Assembly (NCBI GenBank): GCA_035439445.1
Contig: DAORKG010000001.1
Location: 124,001 to 188,000 of the forward strand
DNA length: 64,000 bases
Reading direction: 5' to 3'
From: UBA4416 sp035439445
GTDB taxonomy: Bacteria > Bacteroidota > Bacteroidia > B-17B0 > Aurantibacillaceae
Below, piece after piece: positions 9,743 to 17,753 of this stretch. The notes beneath the pieces were generated by a model. That model was not told where the DNA came from, did not search any database, and saw only the letters and a list, made by a program, of their open reading frames with translations. A program made the translations under genes and the position numbers. Within the stretch, counting starts at the first letter, position 1. Every line of letters starts with the position of its first letter.

Positions 9743-10810
9743 TTAAAAATATTTCTTAATATAAGCTTCAAATTTTTTTGTGTCAACAATCGAAATATTA
9801 CTGCCTTTAATTTCAACTAACCCCTCCTGTTTAAAATCACTTAATGTTCTTATGAGAGATTCGGTTGCTGTACCAACAATATTAGCTAAATCTTCCCTTG
9901 AAATTGAAATGCTAAAAGTGTCTTTTGAAGTTTGTTGGTAGTTTTTTTGAAGTTTAAGTAACGCTTCAGCTACACGTTTTTTCACGCTGCTGTATGCCAT
10001 TTTAAGTAGTTGTTCTTCTTTCTCTTGTATTTCATTAGACAATAATCTAACAAAACGTTTCATTACGCCGTGATTATTATTTAGTAGAGCGTAAAAATCT
10101 TCTTTTGGAATCAAAACAATACTTGAATCTTCCAAAGCTTCTGCACTCTCATTGTATGGTGTTTCGTCTAATAAAGCTGTGTACCCAAAAAAATCACCCT
10201 CTTTATAAAGAGAAATAATTAATTCTTTACCGTATTCGTGTGCTCTGAAAGATTTTATTTTCCCTTTTTGTAGTAAGTATAAATAGTTAGGATTATTTCC
10301 TTCTGTGTAGATTAGTTCTTTCTTTTTATAGTTTTTCACCTTTGCAGAATCGCTTAAGTGTTTTAATTCTTCTAAAGATTTAGCTTCATCCAGGAATGAA
10401 TTAATGCCAGCTTCGTCTCTTGAATAGTCTGATTTTAGTAACTCGGATTTTTTTAGTCTGCTCTCTACTGCTTTTAGTAATTCAATATCATCAAATGGTT
10501 TTGTAATATAATCATCTGCTCCCATTTCCATTCCTTTTCTAAAATCACCTCTTTCTGATTTAGCTGTTAAGAAAATAAACGGAATAGATGCAGTTTTGGG
10601 AGTTTTGCTCAGTAAGTGTATCACCCCATAACCATCTAAAACTGGCATCATAATATCACAAATAATTAAGTCGATATCATTATTGTTGGCAATCTCAACA
10701 CCTACTTTTCCGTTTTCTGCTTGTAATACTTTGTAGTTTGCTAACTCTAAAATTTCAGCAGTGTTTTCTCTTACTTCTGTATTATCTTCAATTAAAAGGA
10801 TTGTTTTCAT
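9743..10810 (-). CDS. Response regulator with receiver domain fused to Crp/Fnr-type DNA-binding domain
   Basis: 355 residues. Residues 1-125 are a receiver: LLIEDN acidic pocket, phospho-Asp in LIICDIMMP (about Asp52), Thr in FLTAKS and Lys in ITKPFD. A linker follows, then a cyclic-nucleotide-binding-type beta-barrel (about 150-260) and a winged helix-turn-helix (about 285-350) whose recognition helix reads TATESLIRTLSDFKQEG. The Glu and Arg there align with those of FNR and CRP that read TGA half-sites. FNR iron-sulfur cysteines are absent (only one Cys, in the receiver), so the input is probably phosphorylation, not a cluster. It overlaps the kinase stop by 23 bases, so the pair is co-translated. 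It is the best candidate to bind the operators listed in this window. Confidence 0.9.
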   Translation of the reverse strand: MKTILLIEDNTEVRENTAEILELANYKVLQAENGKVGVEIANNNDIDLIICDIMMPVLDGYGVIHLLSKTPKTASIPFIFLTAKSERGDFRKGMEMGADDYITKPFDDIELLKAVESRLKKSELLKSDYSRDEAGINSFLDEAKSLEELKHLSDSAKVKNYKKKELIYTEGNNPNYLYLLQKGKIKSFRAHEYGKELIISLYKEGDFFGYTALLDETPYNESAEALEDSSIVLIPKEDFYALLNNNHGVMKRFVRLLSNEIQEKEEQLLKMAYSSVKKRVAEALLKLQKNYQQTSKDTFSISISREDLANIVGTATESLIRTLSDFKQEGLVEIKGSNISIVDTKKFEAYIKKYF

Positions 10811-12017
10811 CTTGTAATGGTAATTTTATGTAAAATGTGGTGCCTATATTTAATTCACTTTCAAATGTTATTGTGCCGTTTAACACTTCTATATATTTTG
10901 ATACAATATTTAAACCTAGTCCGGTACCTTGTATGTTTGATGCATTTTTTGCCCTGAAAAAACGTTCAAATAAATTCTTCTGTTCATCAACTGGTATTCC
11001 CATACCGTGGTCTTTTACCGTTAGTTGAAGTTCGTTTTTAGAATTTTTGGTTGTAATATCTATTGGTTTATTTTCAGGAGAAAATTTACTGGCGTTTGAA
11101 ACCAAATTAATAATTATGTTTTTTAAAAACTGTCTGTCGCAAACAAAAACGTTGTCTCCTTGGTGACTATAATTAACTACTTGACCAGGCTTTAAGAAAT
11201 TACTCAGTTCATTTAAACTTTCATTAATATATGCCGGAATATCAATTTTTACAAGGTTAACAGTGATTTTCCCTTCTTCTAATTTTCCGGCAGATAAAAA
11301 ATCATTTAAAATTAACGTCATATTTGTTACTGCTGATTTTATTCTGTCAACATGTTTATGGCGTTTATCCTCTTCCTCTGTATTTTTGTATTTTCCAATT
11401 AATGATGCAGATGAAAGAATGGTGCTTAAAGGTGTTCTAAATTCATGCGATGCCATTGTTACAAAACGAGATTTCATATCGTTTAGCTCTTTTTCTTTTT
11501 CAAGTGCCGCACTTAATTCATCCTTAGATGCTTCGAGTTGGCGTAAGGTTTCTTTTAATATTTTAGTACGCTCTTCAACTTTTAGTTCCAGTTCGGCATT
11601 CACGCGTTTTATTCTTTCTTCCGCTTCTTTTCTTTCAGTTCGGTCTATTATAAATGCTATAATAAACATCTCGTCATTTGTTTTATAATGACTTAAACTT
11701 ATTTCTATCGGAAACTCTTTACCATCTTTCCTTTTGCCAAACAAATCTAATCCTTTTCCCATTGAACGAGAATGTGGGTTTTTGTTATAACCATCTCGAT
11801 GTTTCTCATGGGTATGTGAATATTTGTTTGGGACTAACACCTCAATTTTTTGATTGAGTAATTCGCCAAGCTCATAACCAAATAGTTTTTCTGAACTAGG
11901 ATTAGCACGAATGATTGTTCCGGCTTGATTGGCAATAATAATACCTTCAGTAGTGTGCTCGAACAATGCGTTTAAGCTTTCCATTATTAGTGAATTTGTT
12001 TCTCCCAAGGTATTCAT
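10788..12017 (-). CDS. PAS sensor histidine kinase, partner of the receiver-Crp regulator
   Basis: I chose the ATG at 12017 (MNTLGETNSLIMESLNALFEH); it lies just downstream of a good -7 element, while the longer reading to 12062 runs through the promoter. No membrane segment is visible, so it is cytosolic. Residues about 12-125 are a PAS domain with VPNKYSHTHEKHRDGY and GKRKDGKEFPIEISLS. A coiled coil follows, then HisKA with phospho-His in MASHEFRTPLSTI (about 190) and HATPase_c with GMGIPVDE and GTGLGLNIVSKY. The His-rich PAS helix lies where FixL binds heme, but similar His occur in PAS domains not known to bind heme, so ligand and signal are open. The gene overlaps the regulator gene. Confidence 0.88.
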   Translation of the reverse strand: MNTLGETNSLIMESLNALFEHTTEGIIIANQAGTIIRANPSSEKLFGYELGELLNQKIEVLVPNKYSHTHEKHRDGYNKNPHSRSMGKGLDLFGKRKDGKEFPIEISLSHYKTNDEMFIIAFIIDRTERKEAEERIKRVNAELELKVEERTKILKETLRQLEASKDELSAALEKEKELNDMKSRFVTMASHEFRTPLSTILSSASLIGKYKNTEEEDKRHKHVDRIKSAVTNMTLILNDFLSAGKLEEGKITVNLVKIDIPAYINESLNELSNFLKPGQVVNYSHQGDNVFVCDRQFLKNIIINLVSNASKFSPENKPIDITTKNSKNELQLTVKDHGMGIPVDEQKNLFERFFRAKNASNIQGTGLGLNIVSKYIEVLNGTITFESELNIGTTFYIKLPLQDENNPFN

Positions 12018-12035
12018 TTTTATAAAAACAACTAC

Positions 12036-12101
12036 CAAAGGTATAGGGAGAGTTCTTAACAAAAACTGATAAATATTAGTTTTTGAGTTGAGAAAAATCA
12101 G
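12036..12101 (-). promoter_or_regulatory. Tandem Crp/Fnr-type operators and -7 element for the kinase/receiver-Crp operon
   Basis: On the minus strand the -7 element TACCTTTG (12036-12043) is an exact match to the Bacteroidota TAnnTTTG. The proximal operator is 12066-12079 (CTGATAAATATTAG on plus), centre 12072.5, 36.5 bp from the -7 end. The distal operator is 12088-12101 (TTGAGAAAAATCAG), 22 bp further. The predicted start of transcription is near 12031, 14 bases before the ATG. The operon therefore appears to regulate itself. Confidence 0.75.
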
Positions 12102-12154
12102 GTTTAGAAAAGGGTTAAAATTTAACTAATTGATTTTCATATATTTATAATAAT

Positions 12155-13561
12155 CTAACTAAGGATAAATGACTCTGTTTTGTTTGGAAGTATAACTTCT
12201 TTATACCCCTCAGTCATTAATTTTTGTTTGAATGATATTTTAGCCTCTAAATCACCATGAACTAAAAATATTTTTTTGACTTTGTTTTTATCTTGGCAAG
12301 ACAAAAACTTGATAAGCTCACTGTAATCAGCATGTGCACTGTAAGAATCAATTACTTCAATATTTGCATTTACTTCATGAAACTTTCCGAATATTTTCAC
12401 CTCTTTTTCCCCGGCTTTAATTCTACCTCCAAGTGAGTTTGGTGTGCAGTATCCAACAATTAAGACTGTGTTTTTAGGGTTGGCAATATTATTTGCCAAA
12501 TGATGTTTAATTCGTCCTGCATCCATCATTCCGGATGCTGAAATGATAATGCATGGTTCGTCTGTAGTATTTAGAGCAATCGACTCTTCTTTTTCCCTTA
12601 TGTATTTTAAATTATTAAATCCAAATGGATCCGGATCCACTTTAATGTATTCTTGTAGTTTTTCGTTAAAACATGCAACATTCTCCCTCATAATATCGGT
12701 CATGTTTGTAGATAATGGACTATCAACATAAACCTTGATATTAGGAAGCATTTTTTTGTTTTTCAATTTATCAAGGATATAAACTATTTCCTGAGTTCTT
12801 CCTAAGCTGAATGCCGGTATAATTAATTTACCTTTTTTATCTACACAAGTGTCTCTAACTACATTTAATAAATGTAATTCAGCATCTACGTCCAATTCAT
12901 GAAGTCTGTCTCCATAAGTTGATTCGCAAATAATATAGTCTGCTAAGGGAAAACATTCCGGATCTTTCAATAGCATGTCGTTGTATTTCCCAACATCTCC
13001 GGTATATGTAAGATTGGTAATATTATTATTTGAATCCTTTAATTTTAGATTAGTAACGGCACTTCCTAAAATATGTCCGGCATCAGTAAATGTAAAAGAT
13101 GCTTCTTCATTTAAATGAAATTCTGCATGGTAAGGTACCGTTTTAAAGTGTTTCATACATCGTTCAACATCTTTTACGGTATATAAAGGTTTTAGAGGTT
13201 CTTCGCCTCTTTGCTCTCTTTTTTTATTTACATATTCTATATCGTATTCATGAATTTTAGCACTGTCGTTTAATAATACTTCTACAACCTCTAGTGTTGG
13301 TGGAGTGCAATAGATTGAACCTAAAAATCCTTGTTTTATGAGCAAAGGAATATTTCCGGAGTGATCGATATGTGCATGCGACAAAATAAGTACATCGATT
13401 TCAGATGGATTAAAACCCAGGTGACGGTTTAAATTATCGGTTTCTTTTCCCATGCCCTGATACAACCCACAATCTAATAAAATGGTATATCCTTTATCTG
13501 TTTGAACCAAATGTTTACTTCCGGTTACCGTTTCTGTTGCGCCTATGAATTTTACCTGCAT
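12155..13561 (-). CDS. MBL-fold beta-CASP RNase/exonuclease-like protein
   Basis: 468 residues from ATG 13561 (MQVKFIGATETVTGSKHLV); longer reading to 13624 would run through the promoter. Metallo-beta-lactamase motifs are LSHAHIDHSG (HxHxDH) near residue 60, GDVG near 185 and the later AHADYSELIKFL His. The beta-CASP part contains PAFSLGRTQEIVYILD, and the C-terminal RMMBL part has GYC, VKIFG and FLVHGDLEAK. Bacterial relatives are CPSF-like ribonucleases or DNA/RNA exonucleases; the true substrate is unknown. The gene shares a divergent operator pair with the following universal stress protein gene. Confidence 0.85.
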   Translation of the reverse strand: MQVKFIGATETVTGSKHLVQTDKGYTILLDCGLYQGMGKETDNLNRHLGFNPSEIDVLILSHAHIDHSGNIPLLIKQGFLGSIYCTPPTLEVVEVLLNDSAKIHEYDIEYVNKKREQRGEEPLKPLYTVKDVERCMKHFKTVPYHAEFHLNEEASFTFTDAGHILGSAVTNLKLKDSNNNITNLTYTGDVGKYNDMLLKDPECFPLADYIICESTYGDRLHELDVDAELHLLNVVRDTCVDKKGKLIIPAFSLGRTQEIVYILDKLKNKKMLPNIKVYVDSPLSTNMTDIMRENVACFNEKLQEYIKVDPDPFGFNNLKYIREKEESIALNTTDEPCIIISASGMMDAGRIKHHLANNIANPKNTVLIVGYCTPNSLGGRIKAGEKEVKIFGKFHEVNANIEVIDSYSAHADYSELIKFLSCQDKNKVKKIFLVHGDLEAKISFKQKLMTEGYKEVILPNKTESFILS

Positions 13562-13566
13562 AATAG

Positions 13567-13662
13567 CAAATATACCCAATTGTGTTGGTTTTTGTCTGAT
13601 ATATGTCATAAATTTATCTGACAATTATTAATAATTAACAAACCTTATTTTAATTAGGTTTG
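13567..13662. promoter_or_regulatory. Divergent promoters sharing two Crp/Fnr-type operators (nuclease / Usp)
   Basis: Operators: 13596-13609 (CTGATATATGTCAT) and the weaker 13618-13631 (CTGACAATTATTAA), centres 22 bp apart. Minus-strand -7 TATATTTG (13567-13574) lies 35.5 bp from the first; plus-strand -7 TAGGTTTG (13655-13662) lies 37.5 bp from the second. Both -7 elements match TAnnTTTG exactly. Each operator is proximal for one gene and distal for the other. For the nuclease the predicted transcript starts within 1-2 bases of the ATG. Confidence 0.68.
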
Positions 13663-13679
13663 TATAAAACTTTGGTGTC

Positions 13680-14510
13680 ATGAATACAATATTAGTTCCC
13701 GTAGATTTTTCTGAGACTTCAGATAATGCATTGCTTTATGCTGTTAATTTAGCTAATTATTTATCCTCAAATATTATATTGCTGCATGTAAATGCAATAC
13801 CTGTTTATAATAATGAGTATAATATCGTTTCATATACTGTTAACGATAGTGTAGCTGACAGTAATGCTGCATTACAAGAGAAGGCTGAAATATTAAAAAA
13901 AGACAATGTATTAATTGGTGATGTAGAATATTTTTCGGAAGTAGGAGATTTTAAAACGGTTATGTTAAGTTATATTTCAGATAAAAACATAGATCTTGTT
14001 GTAATGGGAATTACGGGTCATGATACTACAATTGGTAAAGTTTTATTTGGAAGTAATGCGGTTTCAATATCAAGAGAGAGTAATGTTCCGGTATTTATTA
14101 TTTCAAAACATCATGAGTATAAGCAAATAAAAAACATTGCATATGCGAGTGAATATGATACTCATATAACAGAACAAACAGGCTTGATTCAAATAAAAAA
14201 TATTGCGGCTATATTTGGAGCCAACTTAAGTGTGTTGCATGTAATTCCAGATAATCATTTAATTAATGAAGTAGAATCTGTTACTGATTTGTTTGTTGAA
14301 CAGAAATTGGAAAAAACCACCCATAAAACGTTTATTTTGTCTGAAGATAAGGCAAGTACAGCCCTTTTAGATTTTATAAAAACACATGAAGTTGATGTTA
14401 TTGTTTTAGAACAGAAAAAACATTCCTTTTTACATAATTTAGTTTATCCAAGCACAACAAAGGAAATAGCATTTAATAGTCCTATTCCTGTTTTAACTAT
14501 TCACAGTTAA
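13680..14510 (+). CDS. Tandem-domain universal stress protein
   Basis: 276 residues with two UspA-like domains. The first (1-142) begins NTILVPVDFSETSDNALLYAVNLA and ends VVMGITGHDT...GSNAVSISRESNVPVFIIS, which contains the G-2x-G-9x-G(S/N)-type ATP-binding signature. The second (about 150-276) is more diverged and ends PSTTKEIAFNSPIPVLTIHS. Usp proteins are cytosolic and are often induced at low oxygen or in stationary phase; specific partners are unknown. The gene is driven from the operator pair shared with the nuclease and is followed by a terminator. Two further Usp genes near 46-47.6 kb lie behind the same kind of promoter. Confidence 0.87.
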   Translation: MNTILVPVDFSETSDNALLYAVNLANYLSSNIILLHVNAIPVYNNEYNIVSYTVNDSVADSNAALQEKAEILKKDNVLIGDVEYFSEVGDFKTVMLSYISDKNIDLVVMGITGHDTTIGKVLFGSNAVSISRESNVPVFIISKHHEYKQIKNIAYASEYDTHITEQTGLIQIKNIAAIFGANLSVLHVIPDNHLINEVESVTDLFVEQKLEKTTHKTFILSEDKASTALLDFIKTHEVDVIVLEQKKHSFLHNLVYPSTTKEIAFNSPIPVLTIHS

Positions 14511-14530
14511 TGGATAAAAATTAATACGCT

Positions 14531-14555
14531 AAAAGCCTCGCTGTGCGGGGCTTTT
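14531..14555 (+). terminator. Rho-independent terminator
   Basis: AAAAGCCTCGC, loop TGT, GCGGGGCTTTT, with one T.G pair that favours the plus-strand transcript (Usp gene). It runs up to the stop codon of the convergent TerB-like gene. Confidence 0.82.
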
Positions 14556-14953
14556 TATTTTTGATAATAGGTAGGATCTCCGGAAATTGCTTCAATATCT
14601 TTTTTAAAGCGATCAATTATTAATAATTCTTCTTTAGTTACGGGAGGATATGCTCCGGCAATTTTTTCTATAACTGAGATGAATTTTTCTTTTAAATCGG
14701 GACTGAGATAATGACCGTTTGTTTTAATTTCTTTTATAGCCCAATCATAAACTGTATTTGAGTCCATCTTATCTTTCTCCATAATCTGAAAAATAATATC
14801 AGAAATATCAAAATCATAGGATTTATTATTGAGTTCTTCCAGAACTATTTTGTGAAATTTTTCACTTTCTTCTTTTTGAACTTTACCATCAGAAAAAGCA
14901 ATAGCAAAAGCTAATTGACCAATGGCGTAATGTAAATTCTCTACTGGATTCAT
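14555..14953 (-). CDS. TerB-like protein
   Basis: 132 residues from ATG 14953 (MNPVENLHYAIGQLAFAIAFSDGKVQKEE); ATGs at 14962 and 14980 are also in frame, but the family opens with this helix. It is all-helical with the TerB-type acidic loop FSDGKVQKEE (residues about 19-28), which in TerB proteins may hold metal. No membrane segment. The name comes from tellurite-resistance TerB, but no other ter genes are near, so tellurite resistance should not be inferred. Tandem Crp/Fnr-type operators lie 50-80 bases upstream and are shared with the copper ATPase gene. Confidence 0.7.
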   Translation of the reverse strand: MNPVENLHYAIGQLAFAIAFSDGKVQKEESEKFHKIVLEELNNKSYDFDISDIIFQIMEKDKMDSNTVYDWAIKEIKTNGHYLSPDLKEKFISVIEKIAGAYPPVTKEELLIIDRFKKDIEAISGDPTYYQK

Positions 14954-14971
14954 ATGTATCATTATTGTTGG

Positions 14972-15066
14972 CAAGTTCAATATTTTTTATTACATTTACT
15001 TTGACCCTTATCAATTTAATTGCTGATAAATATCAGTTTTGCTCTCTACATCAACTATTAAGTTTG
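14972..15066. promoter_or_regulatory. Tandem operators between TerB-like gene and copper ATPase gene
   Basis: Operators 15001-15014 (TTGACCCTTATCAA) and 15023-15036 (CTGATAAATATCAG, a perfect inverted repeat), centres 22 bp apart. For the ATPase the -7 element TAAGTTTG is 15059-15066, exactly 36.5 bp from the proximal centre. This predicts transcription starting at the GTG start codon (15071), so a leaderless mRNA. On the minus strand only a weak -7 (TGAACTTG, 14972-14979) is found, so control of the TerB-like gene is less certain. Confidence 0.75.
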
Positions 15067-15070
15067 CATT

Positions 15071-17506
15071 GTGAAAGTTAAAAATATATCAGATGTTAAG
15101 TCAACCTGCTATCACTGCGGTGAGGATGTCGTTGATCATCATTATCATGTTGAGGATAAAGAATTCTGTTGTCGAGGCTGTCAAACAGTTTATGAAATTA
15201 TTAATAAGAGTGATTTATGCTCTTACTACGATTTGGAACATAATCCCGGAATTACACAAAAACATGAAGTTAGAAAAGGTAAATTCGATTTTTTAGACGA
15301 TACTCAAATCATTAAAAAATTAACCCATTTTCAAGATGATTTGCACCAGCATGTTGTATTTTATTTACCTCAAATGCACTGTGCATCTTGTATATGGATA
15401 TTGGAACATCTCAACAAAATAAATTCAGGAGTAATTAAGTCTCAGGTTAATTTTGTAAAAAAAGAAGTAACAGTTATTTATAATTATCACGAAACGTCTT
15501 TAAAGAAAGTTGCTGAGGCATTAACAATAATAGGTTATGAGCCGCATATTAGCTTAAATGACGTAAGTGCCAGTAAAGTTAAAAAATACGACACTGCAGC
15601 TATCGTGAAAATAGGTATTGCCGGTTTTTGCTTTGGCAATATTATGATGTTGAGTTTTCCTGAGTATTTTTCGTTAGCAAAGGCAGATGAAGTAGGATTA
15701 AAAACCTGGTTCAGTTATTTAAATCTGGTATTATCTCTTCCTGTATTTTTTTATTCAGCTTCCGAATTTTTTATTTCAGGATATAAAGGATTACGTCAAA
15801 AGTTTTTAAATATTGATGCTCCGATTGCTTTAGCAGTTTTAATTACTTTTGGAAGGAGTGTTTACGAAATTTTATCTGGAACGGGTGCAGGTTATCTGGA
15901 TTCAATGAGTGGTATTGTTTTCTTTATGCTTATAGGTCGTTATTTTCAAAACAGAACTTATCAATCTATTTCATTTGACAGGGATTTTAAATCTTACTTT
16001 CCGTTGGGTGTGAGTATAATTAACACAGATGGAACTGAAAAACAAATCTCTGTTTCTGAGTTAAAAGTAGGAAACCGAATAAAAATACATAATGATGAAA
16101 TAGTACCTGCTGATGCCATTTTGTTTTTGGGAAAAGCAACGATTGATTATAGTTTTGTTACAGGAGAATCTTTACCGGTAGAAAAATCAATAGGAGAAAT
16201 AGTATATGCGGGCGGTAAACAAACTTCCGGTGCAATTGAATTAGAAGTTGTTAAAGAAGTTTCACAAAGTTATCTGACACAATTGTGGAATAATGAAGCC
16301 TTTAAAGAAAATAAAGAGGAAGCTAAAGTGTCTTTTATTCACAAGATAAGTCGTTATTTTACATATGCTTTATTTTCAGTAACTATTTCTGCAGCTATAT
16401 ATTGGGCAATTAACGATCCGTTTAAAATATGGGGAGCCGTTACGGCAGTATTAATAGTTGCGTGTCCTTGCGCATTATTGTTAAGTGCAACATTTACAAA
16501 CGGTAACATGATTCGTATTTTAAACAAATATAAATTGTATGTCAAAAATGCTTCCGTTATCGAACAAATGTCGGAAATTGATACAATTGTTTTTGATAAA
16601 ACAGGAACGATTACAGAGCAAGGTAAATCTGAAATTTCTTTTCAAGGGCAAGAGTTATCTCCGGAACAATCTCAACTTATTCGTTCATTAGCCAATCAAT
16701 CTAATCATCCTTTAAGTAAAAGCGTAGTGTCATTTCTTCCTTTTACTAAAATGTTAAATGCAAAAAATTATAAGGAATTTAAAGGATTTGGAACATCGGC
16801 AACTATTAATGAACACTTTGTGAAAATGGGTTCAGCGGATTTTGTATTAGGAAAGGATTCACATCAGTTAGCGTCAGGAAGTAGAGTATATGTAAGTATT
16901 GACGAAGAATTTGTAGGTTATTTTATTGTGAAGAACGCTTATAGAGAAGGATTAGAAAAAATAGTCGCATCTCTTGGTAGTCAATTTGATTTAAAAATTT
17001 TATCCGGAGATAATTCTTCAGAGGAAACTTATTTAAGAAAAGTCTTTGGTGCTAAATCAGAAATGTTATTTGAACAAAAACCTGAAGATAAATTGAATTT
17101 TATTAAACGTCTTCAAAATGATAAAAAGAAAGTGCTGATGATAGGAGATGGTTTAAACGATGCAGGTGCTTTAAAACAAAGTAATGTTGGAATTGCAATC
17201 AGTGATGATACAAATAATTTTTCGCCTGCTTGTGATGCGGTTTTGTCTGGAAAAAACTTCACACTTTTAAAAGAGTTAGTAAACTATTGCCGAAAACAAA
17301 AAACAATCATTTTCGCAAGTTTTGTTTTATCAATTATGTATAACGTAGTAGGTTTAACGATTGCAGTTCAGGGAGATATGGAGCCTGTAATTGCGGCTAT
17401 CTTAATGCCTATTAGTTCTATCAGTATTGTGATGTTGACAACAGGAATGAGTTCATTTTATGAGTTAAATCTAAAAAGATTAAGACCTGATAAAAGTCAT
17501 TATTAG
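15071..17506 (+). CDS. ccoI: Heavy-metal P1B-type ATPase, CcoI/FixI-like copper pump
   Basis: 811 residues from a GTG. The N-terminus has a Cys/His-rich metal-binding region (CYHCGEDV, HHYHV, CCRGC) seen in CcoI/CtpA-like ATPases. An HMA domain with MHCASC follows (about 100-165). Then come the membrane core with the CPC motif VACPCALLL near 465, the phosphorylation motif DKTGTITEQG near 510, the HP motif in SNHPLSK and the hinge GDGLNDAGALKQ near 695. CcoI-type pumps move copper across the membrane to supply the binuclear centre of cbb3 oxidase. The position directly before ccoS-ccoNO supports this. The last bases of the gene contain an operator for the cco promoter. Confidence 0.9.
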   Translation: MKVKNISDVKSTCYHCGEDVVDHHYHVEDKEFCCRGCQTVYEIINKSDLCSYYDLEHNPGITQKHEVRKGKFDFLDDTQIIKKLTHFQDDLHQHVVFYLPQMHCASCIWILEHLNKINSGVIKSQVNFVKKEVTVIYNYHETSLKKVAEALTIIGYEPHISLNDVSASKVKKYDTAAIVKIGIAGFCFGNIMMLSFPEYFSLAKADEVGLKTWFSYLNLVLSLPVFFYSASEFFISGYKGLRQKFLNIDAPIALAVLITFGRSVYEILSGTGAGYLDSMSGIVFFMLIGRYFQNRTYQSISFDRDFKSYFPLGVSIINTDGTEKQISVSELKVGNRIKIHNDEIVPADAILFLGKATIDYSFVTGESLPVEKSIGEIVYAGGKQTSGAIELEVVKEVSQSYLTQLWNNEAFKENKEEAKVSFIHKISRYFTYALFSVTISAAIYWAINDPFKIWGAVTAVLIVACPCALLLSATFTNGNMIRILNKYKLYVKNASVIEQMSEIDTIVFDKTGTITEQGKSEISFQGQELSPEQSQLIRSLANQSNHPLSKSVVSFLPFTKMLNAKNYKEFKGFGTSATINEHFVKMGSADFVLGKDSHQLASGSRVYVSIDEEFVGYFIVKNAYREGLEKIVASLGSQFDLKILSGDNSSEETYLRKVFGAKSEMLFEQKPEDKLNFIKRLQNDKKKVLMIGDGLNDAGALKQSNVGIAISDDTNNFSPACDAVLSGKNFTLLKELVNYCRKQKTIIFASFVLSIMYNVVGLTIAVQGDMEPVIAAILMPISSISIVMLTTGMSSFYELNLKRLRPDKSHY

Positions 17507-17552
17507 TAATGATAATAGTCAGGTATAAAAAATGTTAAGAAACCTAATTTTA
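17487..17552 (+). promoter_or_regulatory. Tandem operators and -7 element for the cbb3 oxidase operon
   Basis: The distal operator 17487-17500 (CTGATAAAAGTCAT) lies inside the 3' end of the ATPase gene. The proximal operator is 17509-17522 (ATGATAATAGTCAG). Centres are 22 bp apart. The -7 element TAATTTTA (17545-17552) ends 36.5 bp from the proximal centre. Predicted transcription starts near 17557, four bases before the ccoS ATG. Confidence 0.78.
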
Positions 17553-17560
17553 CCACCGAT

Positions 17561-17752
17561 ATGAGCGCAATTTTCATCATGATAGGAGCAAGTTTATTAC
17601 TAGCCATAGGCTTTTTGATAGCATTTATTTGGTCTGTAAAAAGTAATCAATATGAAGATGATTACACACCTTCAGTAAGAATGTTATTTGATAATACAAC
17701 GATTCAAGAAAATAAAAAAGAAACAAACAAAACAAATAAAAAAACAAAGTAA
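17561..17752 (+). CDS. ccoS: Cytochrome cbb3 oxidase maturation protein CcoS
   Basis: 63 residues: one N-terminal membrane helix (IFIMIGASLLLAIGFLIAFIWSV) followed by the conserved YEDDYTPSVRMLFD-type segment of CcoS and a Lys-rich tail. CcoS is needed for inserting heme b and copper into CcoN. It is the first gene after the tandem-operator promoter, and its stop is two bases before the ccoNO ATG, so it is translated with the oxidase. Confidence 0.9.
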   Translation: MSAIFIMIGASLLLAIGFLIAFIWSVKSNQYEDDYTPSVRMLFDNTTIQENKKETNKTNKKTK

Positions 17753-17753
17753 T

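Noticed and set aside
9743..10810. The regulator as an FNR-type oxygen sensor with an iron-sulfur cluster
   Set aside because: Only one Cys is present, in the receiver domain. The four Cys of FNR are missing, so direct cluster sensing is not supported.
12018..12062. Longer N-terminus of the PAS kinase
   Set aside because: The extra 15 residues would be encoded through the -7 element and predicted transcription start, so the ATG at 12017 is preferred.
14555..14953. Tellurite resistance function
   Set aside because: Only a TerB-like domain is seen. No terA, terC, terD or terZ genes are near, so the resistance label is not justified.
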